Below are positions 19,526-28,117 of a stretch of DNA of 64,000 nt, piece by piece (positions within the stretch are counted from its first letter, which is position 1; every line of letters starts with the position of its first letter). A model generated the notes under the pieces. It had not been told where the DNA came from. It did no database searches and worked only from the letters and a program-made list of their open reading frames with translations. This stretch comes from Halalkaliarchaeum desulfuricum (GTDB taxonomy: Archaea > Halobacteriota > Halobacteria > Halobacteriales > Haloferacaceae): positions 1,612,001-1,676,000 of the forward strand of contig NZ_CP025066.1 in NCBI RefSeq assembly GCF_002952775.1. The letters are read 5' to 3'. The translations under genes were made by a program, and so were the position numbers.

Positions 19526-20200
19526 TCACTCCGCCTCGCTCGGCTGCTCGATTTCGGGGGTCCGTTCGGGTTCCGCCGACCGACCGGCGCGAGCCGTCCC
19601 GACGCCCGAAAAGTACTGCTCGAGCTGGGCGTACGTCTCCGCGATCCCGTTCGAGTTGTCGACGGTGAGGTGCTCGCCGCGAACAGGGTCGAAGCGGTAC
19701 CGGTAGTAGAGGTACACCTCGAAATCCGCGTCGCTTGCTCCCTCGCGGGCGGCGATGCGGTCCCGGACGATCGGTTCGGCGCAGTCGACCTCGACGAACT
19801 CGACGTCGGTGTCGGTGTCGCCGGCGCGATCGCGGAGCCTATCGCGGAAGCGCCGACGGGCGAACGTCGCGTCGAGCACCGCCACCTCGCCCGCCGACAC
19901 GACCTCGAACGCCCTGTCGAACAGTTCGGCGTACGTCCGTCTGCGCTCCTCGGCCGTGTACGAGGGGTCGGGGAACAGTTCCTTCCGGATCACGTCGGTC
20001 CGGATGAGTTGTCCATCGAGGTGGTCGGTGATCCACTCGGCCGTGGTCGTCTTTCCGACTCCGGGAACCCCACAGATCGCGATGATCCGCCCGCCGGCCG
20101 GAGGGTCGTTTTGGGCCGTTCCGTTTTCAGCGGTTCCGTTTTGCGCCGATCCGTTCTGTGACGACTCGACCCGTGCGCCCGGCCCGTGCGGATCCCCCAT
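19526..20200 (-). CDS. P-loop kinase-like ATP-binding protein
   Basis: 224 residues. Walker A is GVPGVGKTTTAEW (about 44-56). A later stretch, VAVLDATFARRRFRDRL, fits the predicted kinase group (COG0645) that includes phosphotransferases for small molecules. The substrate is unknown. The first about 35 residues are low complexity (repeats of N-G-T/S-A-x) coded by a 15-bp tandem repeat, so the true start might lie inside. It is separated from the helicase by 18 bases and probably co-transcribed. Confidence 0.75.
   Translation of the reverse strand: MGDPHGPGARVESSQNGSAQNGTAENGTAQNDPPAGGRIIAICGVPGVGKTTTAEWITDHLDGQLIRTDVIRKELFPDPSYTAEERRRTYAELFDRAFEVVSAGEVAVLDATFARRRFRDRLRDRAGDTDTDVEFVEVDCAEPIVRDRIAAREGASDADFEVYLYYRYRFDPVRGEHLTVDNSNGIAETYAQLEQYFSGVGTARAGRSAEPERTPEIEQPSEAE
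20108..20152. repeat. 15-bp tandem repeat, three units, inside the kinase-like gene
   Basis: Three consecutive 15-base units of the form GTTTTnnGCCGnTCC, at 20108, 20123 and 20138, code for a repeated Asn-Gly-Ser/Thr-Ala/Glu pattern at the N-terminus. It is in frame, so unit number can change without breaking the gene. Confidence 0.85.
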
Positions 20201-20349
20201 CAGTCTGGTGACTGTCGGCCTGATTAATCAATCTACCTAGACCGGAGTGAAAGTATTTCCCGCGATGCCACAGCCGTTTGCCGTGGTGCCGACACACAAT
20301 TCGCTCCACCGTCTATAAATTTAAGTAGATCGACCGTGGTTCTCCGAGT

Positions 20350-22029
20350 ATGTCAGAGTTTGGCATACTGTCACTGATCCCACCGCTGCTCGCAATCGTG
20401 CTGGCGATCATCACGCGGAAGGCGGTGCTGTCGCTGTTCCTCGGGATCTGGTCCGGGGGAATCCTGTATGCCGGCGGCCCGAACCCCCTTGCGGATCCGG
20501 CGGGGTGGGTCGGCGACGTCGTGAGCGCCGGCTTCGGCTTTTTCCCGACGTTCGACTGGATCGTCGCCGCCATCGCCGACGACTTCCACGCGATGATCCT
20601 GGTGTTTACGCTGTTTCTGGGCTCCGGTGTGGCGATGATCTGGAACCTCGGGGGCTCGTACGCCGTCCGGGACTGGGCGCTCGAGCGCCTCGACACCCAG
20701 CAGAAAGCCGGGCTCGCGGCGTGGGTGCTGGGGCTCGTGATGTTCTTCGACGACTACGCGAACACCGCGATCGTCGGGAGCGCGATGAAGGACGTTTCCG
20801 ACCAGCTTCGGGTGTCCCGCGAGAAGTTGTCGTACATCGTCGACTCGACGGCGGCACCGGTGGCGACGCTGGCGATCTCCTCGTGGGTGGCGTTCCAGCT
20901 CGGGTTAATCGCCGACGCGTACGACGACCTCGGGCTGGCGGAGCATCCCTCAGCGTTCGAGGTGTTCCTCAGCTCGATCCCGTACAACATGTACGCGATC
21001 CTCGCGATCGCGATGGTCGCAATCGTCGTGGGCACCCGGCGGGACTACGGGGAGATGCTCGATGCCGAACATCGGTCGTGGTCGACGGGGAAGGTGTACC
21101 GCGAGGACGCCAGACCGATGCAGGACGTCGAAGCCGAACTCGGGGAGCCGCACGGGGAAAACCCCCGGCTGGTGAACTTCTTCGCGCCGGTGATCGTTCT
21201 GGTCGTCGTCACGCTGGGCACCGCGCTGTGGACGGGCTACGAGCCGGGGGCGGAGCTGATGGACATGATCATCGACGCCGACTACGCGGCGGCGTTGATC
21301 TACGGATCGTTCGCGATGATCGTCTCCGGGTTCGTGCTGGGCAAGGTGTACGACATCTTCGGGTTCCGCGAGGCGACCGACACCACGATCGACGGGTTCG
21401 GGATCATGCTCACCGCCGTCTCGATCCTCGTGCTCGCGTGGGGGATCGGCGAGGTGGTCTCGGCGCTGGAGACCGGCGAGTACGTCGCCGGCTTCGCGGA
21501 TGCGTATCTCGTGGCGGGGATCCTGCCGGCGCTGGTGTTGATTCTGGCGGCGTTTATCGCCTTCTCGACGGGTACCTCGTGGGGCACGATGGCGATCCTG
21601 ACGCCGATCGCGATCCCGGTGGCCTGGAGCCTCACTGGCGATCACACCATGGTCGCGGCGGTCGTCGGCACGATCTTCTCGGGGTCGATCTTCGGCGATC
21701 ACACGTCGCCGATCTCGGATACGTCGGTGCTGTCTTCGACCTTTACCGGCGCCGACCTGATCGACCACGTCCGGACGCAACTGTACTACGCGGTCACGGT
21801 CGGGATCGTCGCGATCGTCCTGCTGCTCGTGTGGGGCTTTACGGGGATCACGCCGTTCGTCCTGCTGCCCGTCGGCGTGCTGGTGCTCGTCGGGCTGGTG
21901 TACGGGCTTTCGGAGCTGGACGCCCGGCGCAAGGGCGTCGATCCGGTTGCGGTCGACGCCGACTTCGACGAGGTCGGGGATCCGGTGAAGCCGGCGGCCG
22001 ACGCCGATGTCACTTCAGACGGCGAGTGA
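20350..22029 (+). CDS. Na+/H+ antiporter, NhaC family
   Basis: 559 residues with about eleven to twelve hydrophobic segments. LGLVMFFDDYANTAIVGSAMKD and AFSTGTSWGTMAILTPIA are the family's conserved discontinuous helix regions, with acidic residues likely to carry ions; GDHTSPISDTSVLS lies near the C-terminus. It would export Na+ for H+, useful in high salt. A TATA-like stretch (TATAAATTTAAG, 20315-20326) is about 30 bases upstream of the ATG. Confidence 0.93.
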   Translation: MSEFGILSLIPPLLAIVLAIITRKAVLSLFLGIWSGGILYAGGPNPLADPAGWVGDVVSAGFGFFPTFDWIVAAIADDFHAMILVFTLFLGSGVAMIWNLGGSYAVRDWALERLDTQQKAGLAAWVLGLVMFFDDYANTAIVGSAMKDVSDQLRVSREKLSYIVDSTAAPVATLAISSWVAFQLGLIADAYDDLGLAEHPSAFEVFLSSIPYNMYAILAIAMVAIVVGTRRDYGEMLDAEHRSWSTGKVYREDARPMQDVEAELGEPHGENPRLVNFFAPVIVLVVVTLGTALWTGYEPGAELMDMIIDADYAAALIYGSFAMIVSGFVLGKVYDIFGFREATDTTIDGFGIMLTAVSILVLAWGIGEVVSALETGEYVAGFADAYLVAGILPALVLILAAFIAFSTGTSWGTMAILTPIAIPVAWSLTGDHTMVAAVVGTIFSGSIFGDHTSPISDTSVLSSTFTGADLIDHVRTQLYYAVTVGIVAIVLLLVWGFTGITPFVLLPVGVLVLVGLVYGLSELDARRKGVDPVAVDADFDEVGDPVKPAADADVTSDGE

Positions 22030-22070
22030 GTCGGGCAGTTTTAACATATCGAGTGCCAATCTGGGCCCAC

Positions 22071-22907
22071 ATGAATCAGACTGGACTGCAACTCCGGATG
22101 GCAGTCGTCGGAAGCATTCTGTTCGGCCTGTATCTGGCCGCGGCGTGGTTCTTCCACCAGCTGTTCGGCGTCGATCTGTTGCTGGTGGTGCTTCTTAGCA
22201 TCGTGCTGCTGCCGGCCGGCCAGTACAAGATCGGCAAGTGGCTGGCGATCAGGAGCGCCGGCGCCGAAGACATGCCGGATGATCACCCCCAGTTCCAGAA
22301 GGTCCACCGCATGACCGAGTCGCTGTGCCGGGACATGGACATGAAAAAGCCCCGGCTGATGGTCGCCGAGATGGGCGTCCCGAACGCCTTTGCGACCGGC
22401 CGGAAGGGCGCCGGCATCGTCGTCGTCTCGACGGAACTCATGCAGGTGCTCGAGGACGACGAACTCGAAGGGGTGATCGCCCACGAACTCGCGCACCTCA
22501 AGAACCGCGACACGGTGATGATGACGCTCGGCCAGTCGATCGCGACGATCGTCGGCTACGCGGTGTTCTTCTTCGTCCAGGTGCTGGGCGAGGACAACCC
22601 GGGGAGCTTCGTCGTCGCCTGGATTGCCTCGATCCTGGCGAACCTCCTCGTGATGATCTTCGTGATGGCGATCTCGCGGTATCGCGAGTACGTCGCCGAC
22701 GACACCGCCCGGCGGTACATCGGCACCGGCGATCCCCTCGCACGCGCCCTCGAGAAGATCTCCCGCAGCGCCGAGGGGCGCGAATCCCGCATCGACGACA
22801 GCGGCGTCAACGCGCTGTGCATCTTCAACGCCGACCGGAGCTACCTCCAGCAGGTCTTCTCGACACACCCCCCGACCGAAAAGCGGGTCGCAAACCTGCG
22901 TCGTTGA
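22071..22907 (+). CDS. HtpX-like membrane zinc metalloprotease (second copy)
   Basis: 278 residues. There are two N-terminal membrane helices, GVPNAFATGR, the zinc site HELAH at about 138-142, two more helices, and SRYREYVADDTA. It is a clear paralogue of the htpX at 11645. TTTTAACATATC lies about 30 bases before the ATG at 22071. It follows the antiporter closely but seems to have its own promoter. The much longer overlapping frame that includes it is not real upstream of this ATG. Confidence 0.93.
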   Translation: MNQTGLQLRMAVVGSILFGLYLAAAWFFHQLFGVDLLLVVLLSIVLLPAGQYKIGKWLAIRSAGAEDMPDDHPQFQKVHRMTESLCRDMDMKKPRLMVAEMGVPNAFATGRKGAGIVVVSTELMQVLEDDELEGVIAHELAHLKNRDTVMMTLGQSIATIVGYAVFFFVQVLGEDNPGSFVVAWIASILANLLVMIFVMAISRYREYVADDTARRYIGTGDPLARALEKISRSAEGRESRIDDSGVNALCIFNADRSYLQQVFSTHPPTEKRVANLRR

Positions 22908-23003
22908 CTTGCTTCCCGGGCACGGTGGCCCGGGGAATCCGTCTTGCTATCTTTTGAATCGGCGCCCCCTGATTATTTGTGAGAGTGCGGCCACCGTTCG
23001 AAC

Positions 23004-23294
23004 GTGGAGTCGATATACGGGATCACGATCGCGTTCGCGCTCGTCGCGGGAACTGCGGCAGCGTTACTCTCGTTGCTGACCTGGAGAGTGTTCCGTCAAA
23101 CTCCGTTCGGCCGTGCGATATTTTTTCTGACGTTCGTGATGTCGATTTTCATCGTCTACCACGCGTTGTTGCTCACGTTAGCGGCACAGACGCTCCTCTT
23201 CAACGTCATCGAAAGCATCGTCTACACCGGATTTGCGATCGTGATCTGGTGGATCGCACTGACACATCCGGTTGGGAAACCGGGAGGGAGCTGA
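23004..23294 (+). CDS. Small membrane protein next to the oxidase cluster
   Basis: 96 residues with three likely membrane helices (ITIAFALVAGTAAALLSLL, FLTFVMSIFIVYHALLL, IVYTGFAIVIWWIAL). It starts at a GTG. It ends two bases before the next gene, so the two are one operon. No family is recognised. Confidence 0.7.
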   Translation: MESIYGITIAFALVAGTAAALLSLLTWRVFRQTPFGRAIFFLTFVMSIFIVYHALLLTLAAQTLLFNVIESIVYTGFAIVIWWIALTHPVGKPGGS

Positions 23295-23296
23295 CG

Positions 23297-23929
23297 ATGC
23301 ACACCGCGTTCCACCTCTACAACCTGATCATGGGTGTTCTCGCGACCGCAGGACTCGGGTATCTGTTTTACCTACACCAGTACGAGATCGAGTACAACCG
23401 GTTCGTCTTCGTCACGGTAACGGGAATCGTGATCTTCGCCCTGGTTGCACCAGTCATCGAGGCGGTGGTGCAACCCCTGGTCCATTTCGCACACGCTGTC
23501 GCAGCGCTTTTCATCATTTTCGGCCTGTACGACCCCGTCAACAACGACCTGCGAAAAGAGCAGTGGGCCGAGTTACTGCTCAAGGATCCGACGACGATAC
23601 GCAAGCCCTCCGAGTGGATGGTTCCGATGGACGACCGCATCCTCGAACTGTTCCACACGTCGGATCTGGTGTTGACCCCTGCGCTCATCGCGTACAACAT
23701 CGATTACAGCCGGGAAGAGGTAAACCGTCGCCTCTCGGAACTGGAAGAACACGGGCTGGTCGATCGCGTGGAACGGGGAAAATACCGGATCACGGATCTT
23801 GGCGAGAAATACCTCGACGGTCGACTGCACGTAGCACTGCTCGACAACGACGAGACCACAGAAAGCGACCATGTAAACTCGGAAAGCGAGGGCATCACGG
23901 GAAGTGACGACGAATCGCCCGATTCATAA
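23297..23929 (+). CDS. Membrane-anchored winged-helix protein
   Basis: 210 residues. The first about 80 hold two or three membrane helices. Then comes a cytoplasmic domain with ELFHTSDLVLTPALIAYNIDYSREEVNRRL, LEEHGLVDRVERGKYRITDLGEKYL, a classic winged helix-turn-helix with wing. A membrane-bound DNA-binding protein upstream of the oxidase genes could sense the membrane or respiratory state and control them; that is inference. The C-terminus is acidic and disordered. Confidence 0.8.
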   Translation: MHTAFHLYNLIMGVLATAGLGYLFYLHQYEIEYNRFVFVTVTGIVIFALVAPVIEAVVQPLVHFAHAVAALFIIFGLYDPVNNDLRKEQWAELLLKDPTTIRKPSEWMVPMDDRILELFHTSDLVLTPALIAYNIDYSREEVNRRLSELEEHGLVDRVERGKYRITDLGEKYLDGRLHVALLDNDETTESDHVNSESEGITGSDDESPDS

Positions 23930-24061
23930 CCTCAGCGCGCCTCTCGACCCCGTGCTCACTGTCGAGTGAGGCGCACGTCTGAACCCGAATCGGCATCCCT
24001 CACTAATTAGTATCATCCTTAACGATCTTTCATACTTAATAGACCTTAGATATGAGGGCGG

Positions 24062-24721
24062 GTGTATATGATTCGCGAACAAAGCGGCCGACGGCGATTC
24101 CTGACAGTGATGGGTACAACGGCTACAGTCGGCCTCGCCGGCTGTGTCGGCGGGGACGAGGAGCCAGCTGAAGAGGAGACCGGAGAAGAAGAACACGATG
24201 AGGAAGAGGACCACGACGATGATGAGATGGAAGACGATCACGATCACGGCGTAGATCACGATCTTGGACATCCCGTAGACGAATTCACCGTCGAGATGGC
24301 GAGTATGGAGGGCGCCGAACACTTCATGCCGCACGTATTGCACATTGAGGTCGGGGGAACGGTCACCTGGGAGATCGCAGACGATCTCGAAGCCCACGAT
24401 TCCACAGCATATCATCCCCTCTACGACAAACCGTTGCGAATCCCGGACGAAGACGAACACTGGCAGAGCCCCGAAATGGACGAACAGGGAGCGACCTGGG
24501 AACGAACCTTCGATGTCGAAGGCGTGTATGACTACTTCTGTGGCCCCCATTACGAAGACGAGATGATCGGCCGAGTGATCGTCGGCTGGCCGGATCCCGA
24601 TCCCGAGGAACAGCCGGCGCTCGCGCCACCGGAGGACGAACTCCTGGATATCGAAAAAGAGATGATCGAGATGTTCAACGAGAACACGATTCCGGTACTG
24701 GAAGACGGTAACGGCCATTAG
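24062..24721 (+). CDS. Halocyanin-like blue copper lipoprotein
   Basis: About 218 residues. A twin-arginine-like signal (RRRFLTVMG) ends in a lipobox (LAGCVGG), followed by a long Glu/Asp/His-rich spacer and a plastocyanin fold. The type 1 copper ligands are visible: His in EAHDS, then Cys, His and Met in FCGPHYEDEM. Halocyanins carry electrons to the terminal oxidase where bacteria use cytochrome c. It lies 14 bases before coxA, so it is the likely donor for this oxidase. The start is GTG 24062 or ATG 24068; a TATA-like TACTTAAT is upstream. Confidence 0.88.
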   Translation: MYMIREQSGRRRFLTVMGTTATVGLAGCVGGDEEPAEEETGEEEHDEEEDHDDDEMEDDHDHGVDHDLGHPVDEFTVEMASMEGAEHFMPHVLHIEVGGTVTWEIADDLEAHDSTAYHPLYDKPLRIPDEDEHWQSPEMDEQGATWERTFDVEGVYDYFCGPHYEDEMIGRVIVGWPDPDPEEQPALAPPEDELLDIEKEMIEMFNENTIPVLEDGNGH

Positions 24722-24734
24722 GGGGCGGTTCCGA

Positions 24735-26555
24735 ATGGGCGATACTACAGACGACGAGCACGATCATCCGGAGCTGACAGGCTGGCGTCGGTGGCTGCTC
24801 ACTACCGATCACAAGGACATCGGCATCATGTACCTCTGGGCAGCCGTGTTCTTTTTCGTGCTCTCGGGGGCGGCTGCGCTGTTGTTCCGCATCGAACTGC
24901 TAACCCCCGAAATGGGGATGATACTGCCGAACAGCGAAACCTTCAATTCGCTGGTGACGATCCACGGTGGAACCATGGTCTTTCTCGTAGCCATGCCCGC
25001 GCTCGGGGGACTGGCGAACTATCTCATTCCACTGATGGTCGGCGCCGACGAGATGGCGTATCCCCGACTCAACGCGTTCGGGTTCTGGGTGATCCCGGCG
25101 GCAGGCCTGCTGATCTGGGGCCCGTACCTCACCCACGCAGCCGGCATCACCGGTCTCCCGTTCCAGGGCGGCTGGACGACGTACATGCCGCTCGGTTTGA
25201 CCTTCGATTCTGTCGGGGCTGACACGTGGTTGCTCGGCGTGATCCTGCTTGCGATCGGCTCCACGGCGAGTTCGATCAATTTCATCGTGACGGCGTTCAA
25301 CGAGCGATCTCCCGACATGGGCCTGATGGACATCCCGCTATTCGTGTGGGCGATGGAGTTTACGTCCGTGCTGGCGATCATCGCCCTGGCACCGCTTGCG
25401 ATCGCCTTCGGGATGGTGTTTCTCGAACGGAACGCCGGGCTGGTATTTTTCAACCCGGGGGGCGGTGGAGATCCGATCCTGTATACCAACCTGTTCTGGT
25501 TCTTCGGCCATCCGGAGGTGTACATCGTCCTGCTTCCGTTTCTCGGGGCAGTCAGCGAGATCATCCCGCGGTTCTCGGGGCGACCCCACTACAGCTATCG
25601 CGGCGTCGTCGCCTCCTTCGCGTTTATAAGTCTGCTGAGCTGCGTCGTCTGGGCACACCACATCTACACGACCACGATCGGGGCGATCCAGTACGCCTTC
25701 ATGGCACTCACGCTCGCGATCACGGTCGGATTCGGGGCGTTGATCTTCACCTGGGTAGCGACGATGTGGGGCGGAAAGATACAGCTCAAGACGCCGATGT
25801 TGTTCGCTATCGGGATGATCGTAATGCTGATTTTCTCCGGACTGGACGGCATCATGCTCGGCAGCCCGGCGGTCGACGCAGTCTTCCATGAAACCTACTG
25901 GGTCGTCGCCCACTTCCATTTCACACTGTTCGGCGGCAGCATCATGGGCTTCTTCGCGGCGATGTACTACTGGTATCCGAAGATGACCGGCCGGATGTAC
26001 AACGAGACGCTCGGGAAGCTTCACTTCCTGACGACGATGGCAGTGGCACCGATCTTCTTCGGGCTGCTGGCGGAGCTGGGCAACGACGGGATGGTCCGCC
26101 GATACGCGACGTACGCCTACGATCCCGGCCTCCAGGCGACGCACCAACTGGCGACGGGAGCAGCGATTCTCCTCGGGCTTGCACAGGTGATCTTCGTGGT
26201 CAACGTGCTCTGGAGCATGCGGTACGGTCCGCGAACCGACGATCCCTGGAGTGAACCGCTCGACCGGATGCCCTCGCCCGAATTCAACGGCTTCCCGTAC
26301 CGTCCACCGACGCCGACGGCTCTCGTCGAAGCCGACGGCGACCGACCGGGCGCCCCCGACGACGCCCGCACCGAACAGCAGAACGACAAGCAACCGATGG
26401 TCGGCGACGGGGGCCGACTCCGGTCCTTCCTGAAGCGCGTCTCCCCGGGGGAAACGGAACCTGGCACCACGCATGATGCACCGGCTTTCACCGATCAGGA
26501 ACCGCCAGAGAGGTCCGACGCTCTCGAGGACGGAGGTGACAGAAATGACTCGTGA
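24735..26555 (+). CDS. coxA: Cytochrome c oxidase subunit I (haem-copper oxidase)
   Basis: 606 residues, about twelve helices plus a hydrophilic tail of some 90 residues. Ligands seen: the low-spin haem His in TIHGGTMVFL; the CuB His and cross-linking Tyr in WFFGHPEVYIVLLP; two CuB His in WAHHIYTTTI; haem His residues in VVAHFHFTLFGG. The GHPEV glutamate marks an A-type oxidase with the usual proton path. It reduces O2 to water in the cytoplasmic membrane. The 3' end overlaps coxB by 11 bases. Confidence 0.95.
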   Translation: MGDTTDDEHDHPELTGWRRWLLTTDHKDIGIMYLWAAVFFFVLSGAAALLFRIELLTPEMGMILPNSETFNSLVTIHGGTMVFLVAMPALGGLANYLIPLMVGADEMAYPRLNAFGFWVIPAAGLLIWGPYLTHAAGITGLPFQGGWTTYMPLGLTFDSVGADTWLLGVILLAIGSTASSINFIVTAFNERSPDMGLMDIPLFVWAMEFTSVLAIIALAPLAIAFGMVFLERNAGLVFFNPGGGGDPILYTNLFWFFGHPEVYIVLLPFLGAVSEIIPRFSGRPHYSYRGVVASFAFISLLSCVVWAHHIYTTTIGAIQYAFMALTLAITVGFGALIFTWVATMWGGKIQLKTPMLFAIGMIVMLIFSGLDGIMLGSPAVDAVFHETYWVVAHFHFTLFGGSIMGFFAAMYYWYPKMTGRMYNETLGKLHFLTTMAVAPIFFGLLAELGNDGMVRRYATYAYDPGLQATHQLATGAAILLGLAQVIFVVNVLWSMRYGPRTDDPWSEPLDRMPSPEFNGFPYRPPTPTALVEADGDRPGAPDDARTEQQNDKQPMVGDGGRLRSFLKRVSPGETEPGTTHDAPAFTDQEPPERSDALEDGGDRNDS

Positions 26556-27306
26556 TCGGCTCCTGGGCGGACTGGCGTTGGCATCGCTGTTCGTCGCACC
26601 GCTCGTGCTGGTGTACGACTTCGCCCCGGCGACTGTAACACGGACGGCCCCGGCCTTCCCCCTGGACACGATTTTGAGCCTGAAATCCGCCTTGTTCGCG
26701 ATGGCACTCGTTATGGGTGGCGGCACGATGGCGTATCTCATTTACGTCGCGATCCGGAATTCCGAGCTGTTCTCGACCGAAGCGACACCGATGGTCCCGA
26801 ACTGGAAACGGGAAACGTTCGTGGCGTGGATCATTGTCGTTGCCGGACTCGTCGGCGTCGCGATCCTGATGAGTGCCGGGACGATCGGTGCCGCCGAGGA
26901 ACCCCCCGAGGTCGAACAGGAACTCACAGTGGAGGTCACCGCATCACACCCCCAGTGGAGTTTCGAAAACGAGCACATCGGCGTTCGCAGAACCGGTGAA
27001 CTTCGCGTTCCGGTGGACACTGTTGTGAACCTCGAAATTACCTCCGGTGACGTGATGCACAATCTGGCAATTCACGAGATGGGCGTGAAACAACACGCCA
27101 TCCCCGGCCAAGAAACGAGCGCGTGGTTCCTCACAGAGGAGCCAGGAGAGTACGATATTGTCTGTGCGGAACTGTGTGGAGAGGACCACTCGCAGATGAC
27201 GGCAACGTTGATAGTCATGGAACAAGACGAGTACGCGGACTACATCGAGGAGTTGACTGGTGAATCTCCGTACGATTCTGACGGGGGTGACGACGATGGC
27301 GACTGA
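26545..27306 (+). CDS. coxB: Cytochrome c oxidase subunit II
   Basis: 253 residues. Two N-terminal membrane helices anchor an outer cupredoxin domain carrying the CuA site: the first His in GDVMHNLAIHEMG and CAELCGEDHSQM with the two Cys, His and Met. CuA takes electrons, here most likely from the halocyanin. The ATG at 26545 overlaps the end of coxA and is set by the first membrane helix. It overlaps coxC by 11 bases. Confidence 0.94.
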   Translation: MTRDRLLGGLALASLFVAPLVLVYDFAPATVTRTAPAFPLDTILSLKSALFAMALVMGGGTMAYLIYVAIRNSELFSTEATPMVPNWKRETFVAWIIVVAGLVGVAILMSAGTIGAAEEPPEVEQELTVEVTASHPQWSFENEHIGVRRTGELRVPVDTVVNLEITSGDVMHNLAIHEMGVKQHAIPGQETSAWFLTEEPGEYDIVCAELCGEDHSQMTATLIVMEQDEYADYIEELTGESPYDSDGGDDDGD

Positions 27307-28108
27307 GTCCCCCGAGAACCCCGGCGAGCCAACGCGGCAGGGAGATGGCGGAGAGGGATTCCCGCACGCCAGCCCTGCGCCGGCGATCGTGGCGGCCGGG
27401 CTGTTCGGAATCGCCCTTGGATTCCTGTGGCTTCCGCTGCTGGCTGTCGGTGTTCCGGTGTTCGGTTACGGCGTCTATCGGTGGACCCGCGAATACGCCG
27501 TCGACGAGTTCGAACGCGGGGTGATACCGGCCCAGAAACGCCAACTGCTCGGACTGCCGTCCGGAACCCTCACGATGTGGCTCGTGATCCTCTCGGAGAT
27601 CTTCGTGTTCGGAGCGCTGTTCGCGTCGCTGCTGTACCTCGAGGCGGTCAACGGTCCCTGGCCTCCCGACGGGCTCGCGCTGGATCTTCCGTACGCGATC
27701 GGGCTGACGGTGCTTTTGGTCTCGAGCGGGATCCTCCTCCACTGGGGGAAAGACAGCCTCGAAAACGGTGACCGGCGGCGGTTCGGGTACGGCGTCGCCG
27801 GAGCGTTCGTTCTCGGCAGCGCGTTCCTCGTCGGGCAACTGTACGAGTACTCGCAGTTCATGGCGAAGGGCCTGACGCCGACGGAGGGGCCGTATGGGTC
27901 CACGTTCTATGCACTGACAGGTATGCACGGTGCCCACGTCGCGGCGGGATTGGTTCTCATCGGCGTCATCGGCCTGCGTGCCTGGAGGCGTGGTCATTTC
28001 AGCGAGAACCGTCACCTCATGGTCCGCGCGACCACGCTGTACTGGCACTTCGTCGACGCGGTCTGGCTCGTCATCCTCGTTGTCGTCTACTTCCGGTTTT
28101 CGGGGTGA
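27296..28108 (+). CDS. coxC: Cytochrome c oxidase subunit III
   Basis: 270 residues with about seven membrane helices; TMWLVILSEIFVFGALFASLL and TGMHGAHVAAGLVLIGVI are the family signatures, and the C-terminus has WHFVDAVWLVILVVVYF. Subunit III stabilises the catalytic core. The ATG at 27296 overlaps coxB and precedes an acidic, disordered N-terminal tail. Confidence 0.93.
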   Translation: MATESPENPGEPTRQGDGGEGFPHASPAPAIVAAGLFGIALGFLWLPLLAVGVPVFGYGVYRWTREYAVDEFERGVIPAQKRQLLGLPSGTLTMWLVILSEIFVFGALFASLLYLEAVNGPWPPDGLALDLPYAIGLTVLLVSSGILLHWGKDSLENGDRRRFGYGVAGAFVLGSAFLVGQLYEYSQFMAKGLTPTEGPYGSTFYALTGMHGAHVAAGLVLIGVIGLRAWRRGHFSENRHLMVRATTLYWHFVDAVWLVILVVVYFRFSG

Positions 28109-28117
28109 ACACGACGG

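Noticed and set aside
18023-20161. A 712-residue plus-strand frame opposite the helicase and kinase genes
   Set aside because: It mirrors GC-rich codons of the real minus-strand genes and has no motif; typical antisense shadow in a GC-rich genome.
20505-22907. An 800-residue open frame on the plus strand
   Set aside because: Only its last part (from 22071) is a real gene (HtpX). The upstream part is an arginine-rich shadow of the antiporter gene in another frame.
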